Below, in pieces: positions 8,897 through 17,438 of a stretch of 64,000 nucleotides of DNA. The DNA comes from Paraglaciecola sp. L1A13 (GTDB lineage Bacteria; Pseudomonadota; Gammaproteobacteria; Enterobacterales; Alteromonadaceae). The stretch covers positions 4,154,001 through 4,218,000 of the forward strand of contig NZ_CP047024.1 in NCBI RefSeq assembly GCF_009796745.1, read 5' to 3'. Below the pieces are notes generated by a model. The model saw only the letters and a list, made by a program, of their open reading frames with translations. It had not been told where the DNA came from and did not search any database. The translations under genes were made by a program, and so were the position numbers. Position 1 is the first letter of the stretch. Every line of letters starts with the position of its first letter.

Positions 8897-8968
8897 ATAG
8901 CAGTATTGAGCGATATAAAGCTCTTCAAACGAAAGCGTCTTATTCTTGTCCGGGTAAGGCGCTTTTTT
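8897..8968 (+). ncRNA. Candidate small RNA ending in an intrinsic terminator
   Basis: In a gap of about 340 bases, a perfect TATAAT at 8886-8891 lies about 8 bases before a roughly 70-base stretch containing a small hairpin (GAGC-loop-GCTC, about 8908-8924) and ending in a terminator hairpin with a T run. No matching -35 is obvious and there is no open reading frame. It does not match an sRNA family I can name. The stretch may simply be the terminator region of the upstream kinase operon. Confidence 0.3.
8932..8968 (+). terminator. Intrinsic terminator
   Basis: AAAGCG (8932-8937) pairs with CGCTTT (8960-8965) around a loop of about 22 bases, followed by six T. It would stop the kelch-pnuC-kinase transcript or the candidate small RNA. 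Ten bases further on is a separate AT-rich palindrome, TTTGATATT-AAA-AATATCAAA (8978-8998), with no T tail. Confidence 0.6.
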
Positions 8969-9015
8969 GATCCCCCCTTTGATATTAAAAATATCAAAAA
9001 ATGTGCTAGGGCGTA

Positions 9016-9249
9016 TCAGTGGCTATGCCCAAAATGGGCTAGCGGACGCCTATCAGCTTGCGTTGTCTCTCCCCCCTCATCATGAAGGCGCTTATTCTCC
9101 CAGATTCGCTCATGGATCATATAAGCAACTGTATTCACTGCCGGCTCTACTAAAGCAATTAACCCACCCACAATAAAGCTACCCGTTAATAGGTAAGCAA
9201 CGCTGAACGCCACGGTAAAATGCGTGATAGCAAATGTAATAGTTTTCAT
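9016..9249 (-). CDS. DUF2061 small membrane protein
   Basis: A 77-residue protein matching the DUF2061 pattern: MKTITFAITHFTVAFSVAY, LTGSFIVGGLIALVEPAVNTVAYMIHERIW. Two hydrophobic helices separated by a short Gly-rich turn suggest an inner-membrane protein. The conserved TH, EP and HE.W residues are present; function in the family is unknown. The tail is polar and His-rich (HFGHSH). It is convergent with the upstream vitamin operon. A Fur-like site (9339-9357) lies about 90 bases upstream of its start. Confidence 0.82.
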   Translation of the reverse strand: MKTITFAITHFTVAFSVAYLLTGSFIVGGLIALVEPAVNTVAYMIHERIWENKRLHDEGGETTQADRRPLAHFGHSH

Positions 9250-9338
9250 AAATATTCCGACATAAGAAGTTGATAGGCAGATAATATGCTGTGCTTATTA
9301 ATCGAGCCAATGAAACAAATCAATCACGTCAATCTACA

Positions 9339-9357
9339 AATAAGATTGATTCTCATT
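9339..9357. promoter_or_regulatory. Fur-box-like palindrome
   Basis: Read on the minus strand the 19 bases are AATGAGAATCAATCTTATT, which agree with the Fur consensus AATGATAATNATTATCATT at about 14 of 18 defined positions. It lies between the divergent DUF2061 gene (90 bases away) and the carboxynorspermidine dehydrogenase gene (about 135 bases away), so either could be iron-regulated. Judged by eye only. Confidence 0.4.
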
Positions 9358-9493
9358 TAATCTTCGACTGGCAGATTAAGTTTCTAAATATATCGCCCCC
9401 AGTTAAGTTTTTTCACGGCCATTTGTTTACATCCCATCATTAGGTGATAGCATTCGCGTTTTAATGAATCTTGTTAATTATAAGGGTTTCCCT

Positions 9494-10696
9494 ATGTCTC
9501 GTGTTCTGATTATTGGCGCTGGCGGCGTGGCTGCTGTCACTATCAAAAAATGTGCTCGTTTACCTGAGCTGTTTGACGAAATTTATCTTGCTAGTCGCAC
9601 CGTCTCTAAATGCGAGGCCTTGCAACAAGAAGTTGGTGTCGACCGTGTTAAAGGCGTATTTGCGGTTGATGCAGATCATGCTAGTGAAGTGGTTAAGGTC
9701 ATTAACCAAGTAAAACCTGACCTAGTCATAAACTTGGCTTTGCCCTACCAAGACTTAGCCATCATGGACGCCTGTTTAGAAACAGGTGTGCATTATATGG
9801 ACACCGCCAATTACGAACCAAAAGATGTGGCGAAATTTGAATACTCGTGGCAGTGGGCGTATCAAGAGAAATTCGAAAAAGCCGGTCTTATGGCATTACT
9901 TGGTAGTGGGTTCGATCCAGGTGTAACCAATGTATATACGGCTTATGCCGCCAAACATTATTTTGATGAAATTCATTATTTGGATATCGTTGATTGTAAC
10001 GGTGGTGACCATGGTCAAGCCTTCGCTACTAACTTCAACCCTGAAATCAATATTCGTGAAATCACCCAGCGTGGACGTTTCTTCGAAAATGGCGAATGGA
10101 AAGAAACCGATCCATTAAGCGTTCGTGAAGATTTAGACTATCAAAACATTGGTGTGCGAGCGTCTTACCTGATGTTCCACGAAGAACTCGAGTCAATCGT
10201 TAAGCACTTCCCTACCTTGAAACGTGCGCGCTTTTGGATGACATTTGGTGATGCATACTTGACGCATCTTAAAGTACTTGAGGGCATTGGCATGACCAGT
10301 ATCGAGCCAATCGATTTCCAAGGTCAGCAAATTATACCGTTAGAGTTCTTAAAAGCCGTACTGCCTAATCCAGGTTCATTAGCTGACGGCTATACGGGCA
10401 TGACCTGTATCGGTACGTACATCACAGGCTTAAAAGATGGTAAAGAGAAAACTATTTTTATCTACAACAACTGTGAACATGCTGCTTGTTTTGCTGAAGT
10501 TGGTGCACAGGCCGTTTCTTATACTACTGGCGTACCCGCAATGATCGGTGCGTCATTGATGCTAAGCGGTAAGTGGAAGAAACCAGGTGTATGGAACATG
10601 GAGCAGTTTGACCCGGACCCATTTATGGATATGCTAAATCAACATGGGTTGCCTTGGCATGTCATCGAATGCGATGCGAGCCCATTTAGCAAGTAA
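9494..10696 (+). CDS. Carboxynorspermidine/carboxyspermidine dehydrogenase (saccharopine dehydrogenase family)
   Basis: Catalyses NADPH-dependent condensation of aspartate semialdehyde with putrescine (or diaminopropane) to carboxyspermidine (or carboxynorspermidine), the first step of the AdoMet-independent polyamine route. The 400-residue protein starts with a Rossmann motif, VLIIGAGGVAAVTIKKCA, and continues with saccharopine-dehydrogenase features (VINLALPYQDLAIMDACLETGVHYMDTANYE, LLGSGFDPGVTNVYTAYAA). The frame opens at 9464, but ATG at 9494 follows AAGGG at 8 bases and starts directly before the Rossmann strand. The nspC decarboxylase lies 53 bases downstream, which makes the assignment firm; choice between nor- and spermidine cannot be made from sequence. 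Confidence 0.92.
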   Translation: MSRVLIIGAGGVAAVTIKKCARLPELFDEIYLASRTVSKCEALQQEVGVDRVKGVFAVDADHASEVVKVINQVKPDLVINLALPYQDLAIMDACLETGVHYMDTANYEPKDVAKFEYSWQWAYQEKFEKAGLMALLGSGFDPGVTNVYTAYAAKHYFDEIHYLDIVDCNGGDHGQAFATNFNPEINIREITQRGRFFENGEWKETDPLSVREDLDYQNIGVRASYLMFHEELESIVKHFPTLKRARFWMTFGDAYLTHLKVLEGIGMTSIEPIDFQGQQIIPLEFLKAVLPNPGSLADGYTGMTCIGTYITGLKDGKEKTIFIYNNCEHAACFAEVGAQAVSYTTGVPAMIGASLMLSGKWKKPGVWNMEQFDPDPFMDMLNQHGLPWHVIECDASPFSK

Positions 10697-10749
10697 GCAC
10701 ATCATAGGGGCCAATTACTTGGCCCTTTATTTATCCAGCGGAGTACCCC

Positions 10750-11889
10750 GTGACTGATCCAATGTTAAATCCCGCAATCCCCTCCCCTTGCTATGTCTGT
10801 GAAGAAGCCAAACTGGAAAAAAACTTGCAACTTATGCAACGAGTGCAGCAAGAAAGTGGCGTTGAAATTATTTTAGCGCTAAAAGCTTTTTCCATGTGGT
10901 CCACATTCGACCTAGTTAAAAAATATTTGCAAGGCTCTACAGCCAGTGCAGTTTGGGAAGCTCGTTTAGGTAAAGAAGAAATTGGTAAGCAAGTACATGC
11001 GTTTTCACCTGCCTATAAACCGGAAGATATCGATCAATTAGTGGAACTAGTAGACCATATATCCTTTAATAGTCTCGGCCAATGGCAGCGTTACAAACAA
11101 CAAATTTTACGCTCCAATGTTTCCCCTGGGATACGCTTAAACGCAGAACACCGTGAAGCAGACACTGAGTTGTACGATCCGAGCGCACCAGGCTCACGAT
11201 TTGGCATATTGGCAAAAGATTTAGTGGGGGCTGATCTAAGTGAAATAGAAGGTTTTCATATTCATAATTTATGTGAATGTGACTCTTATGCTACTGAACG
11301 AACCATACTTGCCGTAGAGAAAAAATTTGGTCAATATTTTTCACAAATTAAATGGATAAACTTTGGTGGTGGCCACTTGATGACAAAAGAAGGCTACGAT
11401 CTCGAGCATCTTATCGCCACTTTGAAAGCCTTCAAAGCCCGTTATCCGCATTTGAACGTCATACTTGAACCTGGTTCTGCCGTTGCTTGGCAAACCGGTA
11501 CCTTAGTGTGTGAAGTGATCGATATTGTTGAGAATCGAGATAAAATCGCGATTGTTGATATGTCCGCGACGGCTCATATGCCAGATGTCCTTGAAATGCC
11601 CTATCGCCCAGAAGTGCGAGGAGCAGGCAAAGCAGGCGAACTCGCCCATACCTATCGTTTTGGAGGCAACTCTTGTTTAACCGGCGACGCCATTGATTTG
11701 TATAGCTTCGATCATGAACTACAAATTGGCGAGCGCATCATCTTCGAAGATATGATCCATTACACCATGGTTAAAACCACGTTCTTCAATGGGGTACAAC
11801 ATCCTTCAATCGGCATTTTACGTAAAAATGGACAATTTGAATTGATACGGAAGTTCGAATACGAAGACTTTAAAAACAAATTATCCTAG
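10750..11889 (+). CDS. nspC: Carboxynorspermidine/carboxyspermidine decarboxylase
   Basis: PLP-dependent fold-III (alanine racemase-like) decarboxylase that converts carboxy(nor)spermidine to (nor)spermidine, completing the pathway begun by the preceding gene. 379 residues. The PLP lysine is in ILALKAFSMW (about residue 41); other family motifs are GIRLNAEHREADTELYDPSAPGSRFG, FHIHNLCECDSYATE, KWINFGGGHLMTKEGYD and the C-terminal GGNSCLTGDAID with the substrate-binding Cys. GTG at 10750 is preceded by GGAG at 6 bases. A strong bidirectional terminator follows. Cytoplasmic. Confidence 0.94.
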   Translation: MTDPMLNPAIPSPCYVCEEAKLEKNLQLMQRVQQESGVEIILALKAFSMWSTFDLVKKYLQGSTASAVWEARLGKEEIGKQVHAFSPAYKPEDIDQLVELVDHISFNSLGQWQRYKQQILRSNVSPGIRLNAEHREADTELYDPSAPGSRFGILAKDLVGADLSEIEGFHIHNLCECDSYATERTILAVEKKFGQYFSQIKWINFGGGHLMTKEGYDLEHLIATLKAFKARYPHLNVILEPGSAVAWQTGTLVCEVIDIVENRDKIAIVDMSATAHMPDVLEMPYRPEVRGAGKAGELAHTYRFGGNSCLTGDAIDLYSFDHELQIGERIIFEDMIHYTMVKTTFFNGVQHPSIGILRKNGQFELIRKFEYEDFKNKLS

Positions 11890-11902
11890 TGCTGTCGCTA
11901 AT

Positions 11903-11941
11903 AAAAAAGGCGTAACTGCCATCTGCAGTTACGCCTTTTTT
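11903..11941. terminator. Bidirectional intrinsic terminator between nspC and msrA
   Basis: Eleven-base perfect stem GGCGTAACTGC / GCAGTTACGCC with a 5-base loop, flanked by A and T runs on both sides, so it can end nspC on the plus strand and msrA on the minus strand. Confidence 0.92.
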
Positions 11942-11982
11942 ACACAACAGTATGTCTTTATGCTAGGTAAGCAGCAAGACGT

Positions 11983-12570
11983 TTAATGACTGGCTTTATC
12001 ACCCCATATTTCTTCTAAACGCTGATCACGTCCGCAGTTCCATCGATATAACTTGTAGCGAACAGGGCTTTTTTTATAAAAGTCTTGATGCGCAATCTCA
12101 CTACCTTTAATAGGATAAAAACGCGTCCCCGCTAAAATGGGGGTCACAACAGTTTGCTTAGGGAATTGAGCTTGCACTGCTTCTTTTGTTTGCTCGGCAA
12201 TTTCCCGCTCTTGTTCATTAGCAACAAAAATGGCGCTTAAATAACTCTGGCCTTTGTCACAAAATTGTCCTCGAGCGTCAAAGGGATCAACATTAACCCA
12301 ATAATGATCCAGAATTTGTTGGTAGGTCACTACGTTAGGATCATAGGTTATTTTTACTGCTTCATAATGTCCGCGATGATCACCGTTATAAGTCGGATTT
12401 CGCGTCTTGCCACCAGTAAAGCCAGATACCACATCACTTACACCGTCTAATTTCTCGAAATCAGATTCCATACACCAGAAACAGCCACCCGCTAAAATGG
12501 TTTCATCGGCAGATACACGGGAAGAGAAAAACAACACACTGAGTAACAGTGCTGATAAAACAGTTTTCAT
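11983..12570 (-). CDS. msrA: Exported peptide-methionine (S)-S-oxide reductase MsrA
   Basis: Reduces the S-epimer of methionine sulfoxide in oxidised proteins. The 195-residue protein begins with a typical signal peptide (MKTVLSALLLSVLFFSSRVSA), so it should act in the periplasm, unlike E. coli MsrA. The catalytic motif is GGCFWCMES with nucleophile Cys30 and a second Cys33; GHYEAVKITYDP and GSEIAHQDFY are the usual substrate-binding stretches. A candidate recycling Cys lies in RWNCGRDQ near the C-terminus. ATG at 12570 follows AAAGGA. It stands alone, convergent with nspC. Confidence 0.93.
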   Translation of the reverse strand: MKTVLSALLLSVLFFSSRVSADETILAGGCFWCMESDFEKLDGVSDVVSGFTGGKTRNPTYNGDHRGHYEAVKITYDPNVVTYQQILDHYWVNVDPFDARGQFCDKGQSYLSAIFVANEQEREIAEQTKEAVQAQFPKQTVVTPILAGTRFYPIKGSEIAHQDFYKKSPVRYKLYRWNCGRDQRLEEIWGDKASH

Positions 12571-12655
12571 AAATATCCTTTCAAGCTACAACAATACGCC
12601 CACAAAAATGTGACGTTCGATGATAGAAGAACCGATAAACGCTATTCTACTTTCA

Positions 12656-14209
12656 TCAATGTGCGCCGCCGACATCTTCATTTTCTGCCTTGCGGATAAA
12701 AAACATTAAGGGCAACGCACAAGCATACATAGCACCTATCCATAGAAATAGATCATTAAAAGCCAATACTTGCGCCTGCTGCATGACTCTGTCAGCAATT
12801 TGCTTAATAGCAGCTGCTGCGGGATCGCTTGCTACTCCGGCGACGGCTAGTTGAGCTTTGGTCAGTTCTTCAATTACCACAGCTCGGTTTGTATCAATTG
12901 CGGGTATCAGTTGCGCCCAGTGATAATCCACGCGAATATCGCGAATGGTATCCATAAGGGCTAAACCCACGGCGCCGCCTAAATTGCGCAGCACGTTGAA
13001 CAAGCCAGCAGCGTTGCTGATTTCACTGTTTGGTAGTGTACCCATAGCAATGCGTGAAGCCGTAAGTAGGCACATCAATAACCCCACCCCACGCACCATT
13101 TGCGGCCACATAAATTGCTGAAAGTCGGCTTGGTCCGTAAGATTTGCGTTCATCATTGAGCCCGCACCTACCATGATCAAACCAACTGCCAACATGTAGC
13201 GCGCATCAACCTTGTCAGACAAGCGGCCGATAATCGGTGCGCTAAAGAACATAGAGGCGCCTGTCACGAACATTAACTGGCCTATTTGCAAACTGTTGAA
13301 GCCGCGTACCGTGCCCAAGAATAATGGCATAAGGTAAACCATACCGTACAACGCAATACCGATAATAAAGCCTAACGAAGCGCCTAAAGCAAAATTACGG
13401 TCAGTAAACACCTTCAAATCAACGATAGGTAAGGCCACCCGAAACGCCCGCCAGAAAAAACCAAGAGCGCCTAACGCACAAACCGTACTCAGTAATAAAA
13501 TAAGTGTACTGTCGAACCACTCATCTCCGGGCCCTTCTTCAAGAATGTATTCCAAAGGTCCTAGAAACAGCGCTAGATACAGCAAACCAATAAAATCGAT
13601 TTTCTTAAATAACGAGAAATCTGGTTTATCGATGCGCAAATAAAACCACGCCCCAGCACTGGCCAATATACCGGGCACCACATTCATTAAAAACAACCAA
13701 TGCCAGCTCGAATGTTGGGTAATGTAACCCCCTAGCGTTGGCCCTATTGAAGGTGCCGTAGTTGCAATCATACCGATCACGGCTTGTACCGCCCCCATCA
13801 CTCTAAGCGGAAATAATTTAAAACTGATAGCGTAGGCAATGGGGATCATTGCCCCGCCAACAAAGCCTTGAATAGCACGCAACACAATGAGTTGGTCGAT
13901 CGTTTGGGCTAAGGCACAACCCACACTTGCGATGGTAAAAGCGATACATGAGATAACGAAGGTTAAGTGCGTTGACAACCAACGCGTCAGCATCCCTGAA
14001 AGTGGGATCATAATGATTTCGGCAATAAGATAGGCTGTTTGCACCCAAGAGATTTCATCTTGAGTTGCCGACACGCCAGCTTGAATTTCGTTTAGGGAAC
14101 TGGCCACAATTTGAATATCAAGAATGGCCATAAACATACCAAGCATAACGGCCACAAAACCGATTTTTTGCCTAAACGAAGGCATTTCAGTTGCTTTTTC
14201 ATCACTCAT
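12656..14209 (-). CDS. MFS multidrug transporter of the DHA2 (EmrB/QacA) family
   Basis: Inner-membrane proton-driven drug exporter, 517 residues, with 14 predicted helices as in DHA2 transporters. Visible markers are LDIQIVASSLNEIQ in helix 1, the motif-A-like loop LSGMLTRWLSTHLTF and the motif-C stretch APSIGPTLGGYI in helix 5. It lies about 110 bases downstream of the EmrA-like adaptor on the same strand, so the pair should form an EmrAB-type pump, with an outer-membrane channel encoded elsewhere. ATG at 14209 follows AAGGCG. Control is probably by the divergent TetR-family gene through the operator at 15445-15464. Confidence 0.9.
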   Translation of the reverse strand: MSDEKATEMPSFRQKIGFVAVMLGMFMAILDIQIVASSLNEIQAGVSATQDEISWVQTAYLIAEIIMIPLSGMLTRWLSTHLTFVISCIAFTIASVGCALAQTIDQLIVLRAIQGFVGGAMIPIAYAISFKLFPLRVMGAVQAVIGMIATTAPSIGPTLGGYITQHSSWHWLFLMNVVPGILASAGAWFYLRIDKPDFSLFKKIDFIGLLYLALFLGPLEYILEEGPGDEWFDSTLILLLSTVCALGALGFFWRAFRVALPIVDLKVFTDRNFALGASLGFIIGIALYGMVYLMPLFLGTVRGFNSLQIGQLMFVTGASMFFSAPIIGRLSDKVDARYMLAVGLIMVGAGSMMNANLTDQADFQQFMWPQMVRGVGLLMCLLTASRIAMGTLPNSEISNAAGLFNVLRNLGGAVGLALMDTIRDIRVDYHWAQLIPAIDTNRAVVIEELTKAQLAVAGVASDPAAAAIKQIADRVMQQAQVLAFNDLFLWIGAMYACALPLMFFIRKAENEDVGGAH

Positions 14210-14319
14210 ATCAAGCGCCTTGCTCTTTTACACCAAATTGCCGCTAAGTAGCCCATCACAATGCGATCAGCTCAATATTTAGCTATTAAATAGTTGCTCG
14301 CTAATATTACCTATACGGT

Positions 14320-15411
14320 TTAATGGATATCGCGTTGTGAGGTTAAGCCCTGTTCATTTGCTAAATAGGCGCTTTGTTGATTAAACCCTTGAGTGTCCAC
14401 GTGAGGTACCACAGATAAGCCGGGCCGTAAAATATGCATATGTTCAATTGGGCCTAGAACATCTATACGCACCGGCACGCGCTGGACTATTTTATTAAAG
14501 TTGCCAGTGGCGTTGTCTTTGGGCAACAAGCTAAATTCAGAGCCCGTAGCGGGGGAAATTGACGCCACCACACCGGTAAATTCCACATCGTCTTGGGCGT
14601 CTACGGTGAGCTTAACGGGCTGACCGATAGTCATGTGGCCAATCTGCGTTTCCTTAAAATTTGCGACAACGTAAACTTCAGGTAAAGGCACTAAATACAA
14701 AAGGGTCATAGTTGGCTGTACTAAACCACCGCTACGCGCACCTAAGTTACCCACAATGCCATCACTGGGGGCAAGGATCTCAGTTTTTGCCAACTGGCTT
14801 TGCGCATAAGCAATTTGCGATTCGGCAGAGGTAATATTGGCCTCCGCGCTTTGTTGTTGAGCATCGAGTACGGCAAACATTTGCTGGGCTGCAGCATGGG
14901 CAGCTTGGGCTTGGGCTAGCTTCGCTTTTGCTACGGCTACATCAGCTTCAGTGTTTTGCAATTGTTGTTTAGAATCAAATGACTGTTTATCTAAGATTTG
15001 AAAACGTTCTAAATTGAGCTGTCCGCGCTTCACTTCCGCTGTTGCTGCATCAATATTAGCTTTCGCTTCATCCATTTTTTTGTATTGCAGGTTAATTTGC
15101 TGCTGGGCATTCACTAATGCGGCTAGGGCGACGCCACGTTCGGCATTAGCTTGGGCTAATTTGGCTTGATAATCGCTCGCATTAATACGTACTAAAAGCT
15201 GACCTTTTCGTACATGTTGATTCTCTTGAACCGCTAAGGTTTCAATACGTCCTGAGATTTCCGCTCGAACCGAAATACTATCTGATTTTATATAGGCATT
15301 ATCAGTTTCTTCGATAAAACGCCCATGTTCATACCATTCGATACCTTTATTGACCCCAAAGCCTATGAATGCCAACAAGACAATTAGAAAAAACACTTTT
15401 TTTAACGACAT
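14320..15411 (-). CDS. EmrA/HlyD-type membrane fusion protein
   Basis: Periplasmic adaptor linking the DHA2 transporter to an outer-membrane channel. One N-terminal membrane helix (about residues 5-22), then the biotinyl-lipoyl half motif NAYIKSDSISVRAEISGRIETLAVQENQHVRKGQLL, a long alpha-helical coiled-coil hairpin rich in Ala and Gln (about 85-205), then the second lipoyl half SDGIVGNLGARSGGLV and a beta-barrel. ATG at 15411 is preferred over an in-frame TTG at 15423 because it gives a normal cytoplasmic N-terminus and is preceded by GGGCAAG. First gene of the emr-like unit. Confidence 0.88.
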   Translation of the reverse strand: MSLKKVFFLIVLLAFIGFGVNKGIEWYEHGRFIEETDNAYIKSDSISVRAEISGRIETLAVQENQHVRKGQLLVRINASDYQAKLAQANAERGVALAALVNAQQQINLQYKKMDEAKANIDAATAEVKRGQLNLERFQILDKQSFDSKQQLQNTEADVAVAKAKLAQAQAAHAAAQQMFAVLDAQQQSAEANITSAESQIAYAQSQLAKTEILAPSDGIVGNLGARSGGLVQPTMTLLYLVPLPEVYVVANFKETQIGHMTIGQPVKLTVDAQDDVEFTGVVASISPATGSEFSLLPKDNATGNFNKIVQRVPVRIDVLGPIEHMHILRPGLSVVPHVDTQGFNQQSAYLANEQGLTSQRDIH

Positions 15412-15444
15412 TTGCTTGCCCAAATTTGAATGCTTAACCCATTA

Positions 15445-15482
15445 AGTGTAATGTATATTACACTACACTTTGAAACGATCAA
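15445..15482 (-). promoter_or_regulatory. Promoter and TetR-type operator of the emr-like operon
   Basis: The operator is AGTGTAAT-GTAT-ATTACACT (15445-15464), an 8-bp perfect inverted repeat with a 4-base centre. On the minus strand it covers a -10 element TAATAT (15460 to 15455), with TTGATC (15482 to 15477) 16 bases upstream as -35. Binding by the divergent TetR-family protein would block RNA polymerase, as in other tetR/emr pairs. Confidence 0.6.
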
Positions 15483-15547
15483 TCATAACAAAGCTAAAAT
15501 AGTGAATATTTGTTATTGTGCCTTCGTCTTGTTAAAACAGTTTAATT

Positions 15548-16201
15548 ATGTCCTCAAATACAAAAACAACACCAATCGACACGCCACAATATGCTCCTAG
15601 AGAGCGAGGCCTTATTAGGCGCGATAAAATCATTCAGGCCGCTACAAAAGTTTTTGTGGGATCAGGATACGAAGCAGCGAGCTTACAAGAAATTGTGGCT
15701 CTGGCGGGTGGATCACTTGCCACACTTTATCGACTTTTTGGTAATAAAGAAGGTTTGTTTTACGCGGTAATAGAGCGTAAAAGCGATCAATTATTAAGTG
15801 AAATAGATTACAACGACTTACAAAGTAAACCCCCCCGCGTCGCGTTGATAGAAATAGGAATGCGTTTTTTTAGCATGGTTATTTCGCCAGAGGTAGGGGC
15901 AATTCACCGTTTGATAATAGGTGAAGCTGTGCGGACCCCTCGGCTTCGAGAAATATTCCTAACCCTCGCTACGGAGCGTGCCATACGCAATCTAGCTGAA
16001 TATTTGCAAGCCCAAGTTGACAAACAACACCTAGATATCAAAAGCTGCTTTATTGCTGCCAGTCATTTTATGGGCGCGCTCAAAGGCAATTATCATATTC
16101 GCTGCATGCTTGGCGAAGTCGTCAATCTAAGTATTGAAGAACAAGAGGAGTTTGTAACCGCTGCCGTTGATATGTTCCTCAATGGTTATGCTCGTCCTTA
16201 A
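15548..16201 (+). CDS. TetR/AcrR-family transcriptional regulator, divergent to the emr-like operon
   Basis: A 217-residue one-domain repressor candidate. The N-terminal HTH is typical: RDKIIQAATKVFVGSGYEAASLQEIVALAGGSLATLYRLFGNKEGLFYAVIE. The C-terminal ligand domain includes a pattern seen in AcrR-like proteins (VISPEVGAIHRLIIGEA, RFFSMV). It starts 136 bases from the emrA-like gene on the opposite strand with a palindromic operator in between, so it most likely represses the pump and possibly itself. Ligand unknown. Confidence 0.88.
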   Translation: MSSNTKTTPIDTPQYAPRERGLIRRDKIIQAATKVFVGSGYEAASLQEIVALAGGSLATLYRLFGNKEGLFYAVIERKSDQLLSEIDYNDLQSKPPRVALIEIGMRFFSMVISPEVGAIHRLIIGEAVRTPRLREIFLTLATERAIRNLAEYLQAQVDKQHLDIKSCFIAASHFMGALKGNYHIRCMLGEVVNLSIEEQEEFVTAAVDMFLNGYARP

Positions 16202-16454
16202 CAACGTCAAGCCGGCTATTATCAATTTGATGCCCTATAATCGGGTTTCTAGCCCAGTAATAATTGCATTCCTATATGTAATAACCTCACGAACACCTCT
16301 CACCTTGCGGTAAATTTATCACGCAGCCAATCTCCAATCCTTCTACTGGGCGGGGCTATCCGCATATAAAAAAAAGCGGCAAAGCATTTGCATCTTATCT
16401 AGAACATTTATGTTGTTGGCTTTTGGTCTATCAACCCTAATTTAGGAGAAGCAT

Positions 16455-16889
16455 ATGAGTATAGTGAAATCAGGTAGTGCCACTTACAAACCATTAGGCA
16501 AAGCGGGTAAAGGTAGTATTTCAACTGAAACAGGTGCATTAACGAATCAGCCTTATGGCTTCAATACCCGTTTTGAAAATGGTAAGGGAACGAACCCTGA
16601 AGAACTAATCGGTGCAGCCCATGCGAGTTGTTTTACAATGGCGCTTTCCTTTGCACTGGCAGATGCAGGCTATGAGAACGGTGAATTGAGTACTACGGCT
16701 AAAATTAGTTTGGATAAAATCGATGATGGCTTCCAAATCAGTCAATCAGCTTTAAGTTTGACCGCCAAAGTAGCCGGAATTGCTGATGATGAATTTGCCA
16801 AAATTGCACAACAGGCCAAAGACAACTGTCCCGTATCTAAGTTGCTTGATACACACATCACCTTGGACGTCACTTTAGAAAACAGCTAG
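16455..16889 (+). CDS. OsmC-family peroxiredoxin
   Basis: OsmC/Ohr-family thiol peroxidase that detoxifies organic hydroperoxides; 144 residues, cytoplasmic. Both catalytic cysteines are present: Cys59 in AHASCFTMAL and Cys125 in DNCPVSKLL. The N-terminal GSATYKPLGKAGKGSISTETG and FENGKGTNPEELIGAAHAS are closer to OsmC than to Ohr. ATG follows AGGAG at a good distance. Single gene with its own terminator; the 253 bases upstream hold no other gene. Confidence 0.92.
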   Translation: MSIVKSGSATYKPLGKAGKGSISTETGALTNQPYGFNTRFENGKGTNPEELIGAAHASCFTMALSFALADAGYENGELSTTAKISLDKIDDGFQISQSALSLTAKVAGIADDEFAKIAQQAKDNCPVSKLLDTHITLDVTLENS

Positions 16890-16908
16890 GTATTCAGCAA
16901 AAAAAATC

Positions 16909-16930
16909 CGGCATTTCAGTTGTAAATGCC
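16909..16930. terminator. Terminator between the OsmC gene and the thioredoxin-like lipoprotein gene
   Basis: CGGCATTT / AAATGCCG stem with a 7-base loop, flanked by a run of A on the left and a T-rich stretch on the right. It can serve both converging genes. Confidence 0.75.
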
Positions 16931-16949
16931 GATTTATTAGCTATTGAAG

Positions 16950-17438
16950 TTACTTTGTCATTGATGATAATAATTGTAAGTCTTCGGTTAGACTCATTTT
17001 AGGTCGCTCTATCACGCGCCCTAGTTCTTTGTCGCCCTTTAATAGCACAAAGGTGGGTGTGTACTTAAGTGCATATTTTTTAGCCAGTCCCTGAGGGTCA
17101 TTTTTCTTAGTGTCAACGGCAACCAAGGTTAACTTAGGAACATCTAATCCACTAAGATCAAATATTTTTAAGAGTCTAGGCACCTCTCGTTGACTATCAT
17201 GGCACCAAGTACCAAACAACACTACTAGGCTATCGTCTTGTAACGAAGCAACAGCAGCGAGCTCTTTCTCACTCGGTTCATAAGATTCATATTCATCTTG
17301 GAAAACAGGATATTGAGCTAGCAATTGCTCTGCGCTTACTTCACCTAAGAAATCAGATTCACGAGCAGTTGAATGACTACATGCAGACAAAACTAAACTT
17401 ATTAATCCCAACAAACCAAACATTTTTATCTTATTCAA
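16950..17438 (-). CDS. Thioredoxin-like lipoprotein with a CxxS active site
   Basis: Predicted lipoprotein of 162 residues: signal MNKIKMFGLLGLISLVLSAC, lipidated Cys20. The mature part is a thioredoxin fold: VVLFGTWCHDSQREVPRLL, then LTLVAVDT and the cis-Pro region KYALKYTPTFVLLKG. The active site is WCHDS, with one Cys (79) and Ser in place of the resolving Cys, so a classical disulfide oxidoreductase cycle is unlikely; a monothiol or chaperone-like role is possible. Partner unknown. It is convergent with the OsmC gene. Confidence 0.8.
   Translation of the reverse strand: MNKIKMFGLLGLISLVLSACSHSTARESDFLGEVSAEQLLAQYPVFQDEYESYEPSEKELAAVASLQDDSLVVLFGTWCHDSQREVPRLLKIFDLSGLDVPKLTLVAVDTKKNDPQGLAKKYALKYTPTFVLLKGDKELGRVIERPKMSLTEDLQLLSSMTK

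Noticed and set aside
8967..9176. 69-codon plus-strand frame opposite DUF2061
   Set aside because: The minus-strand frame matches DUF2061 residue by residue; the plus frame has no recognisable protein character or ribosome site.
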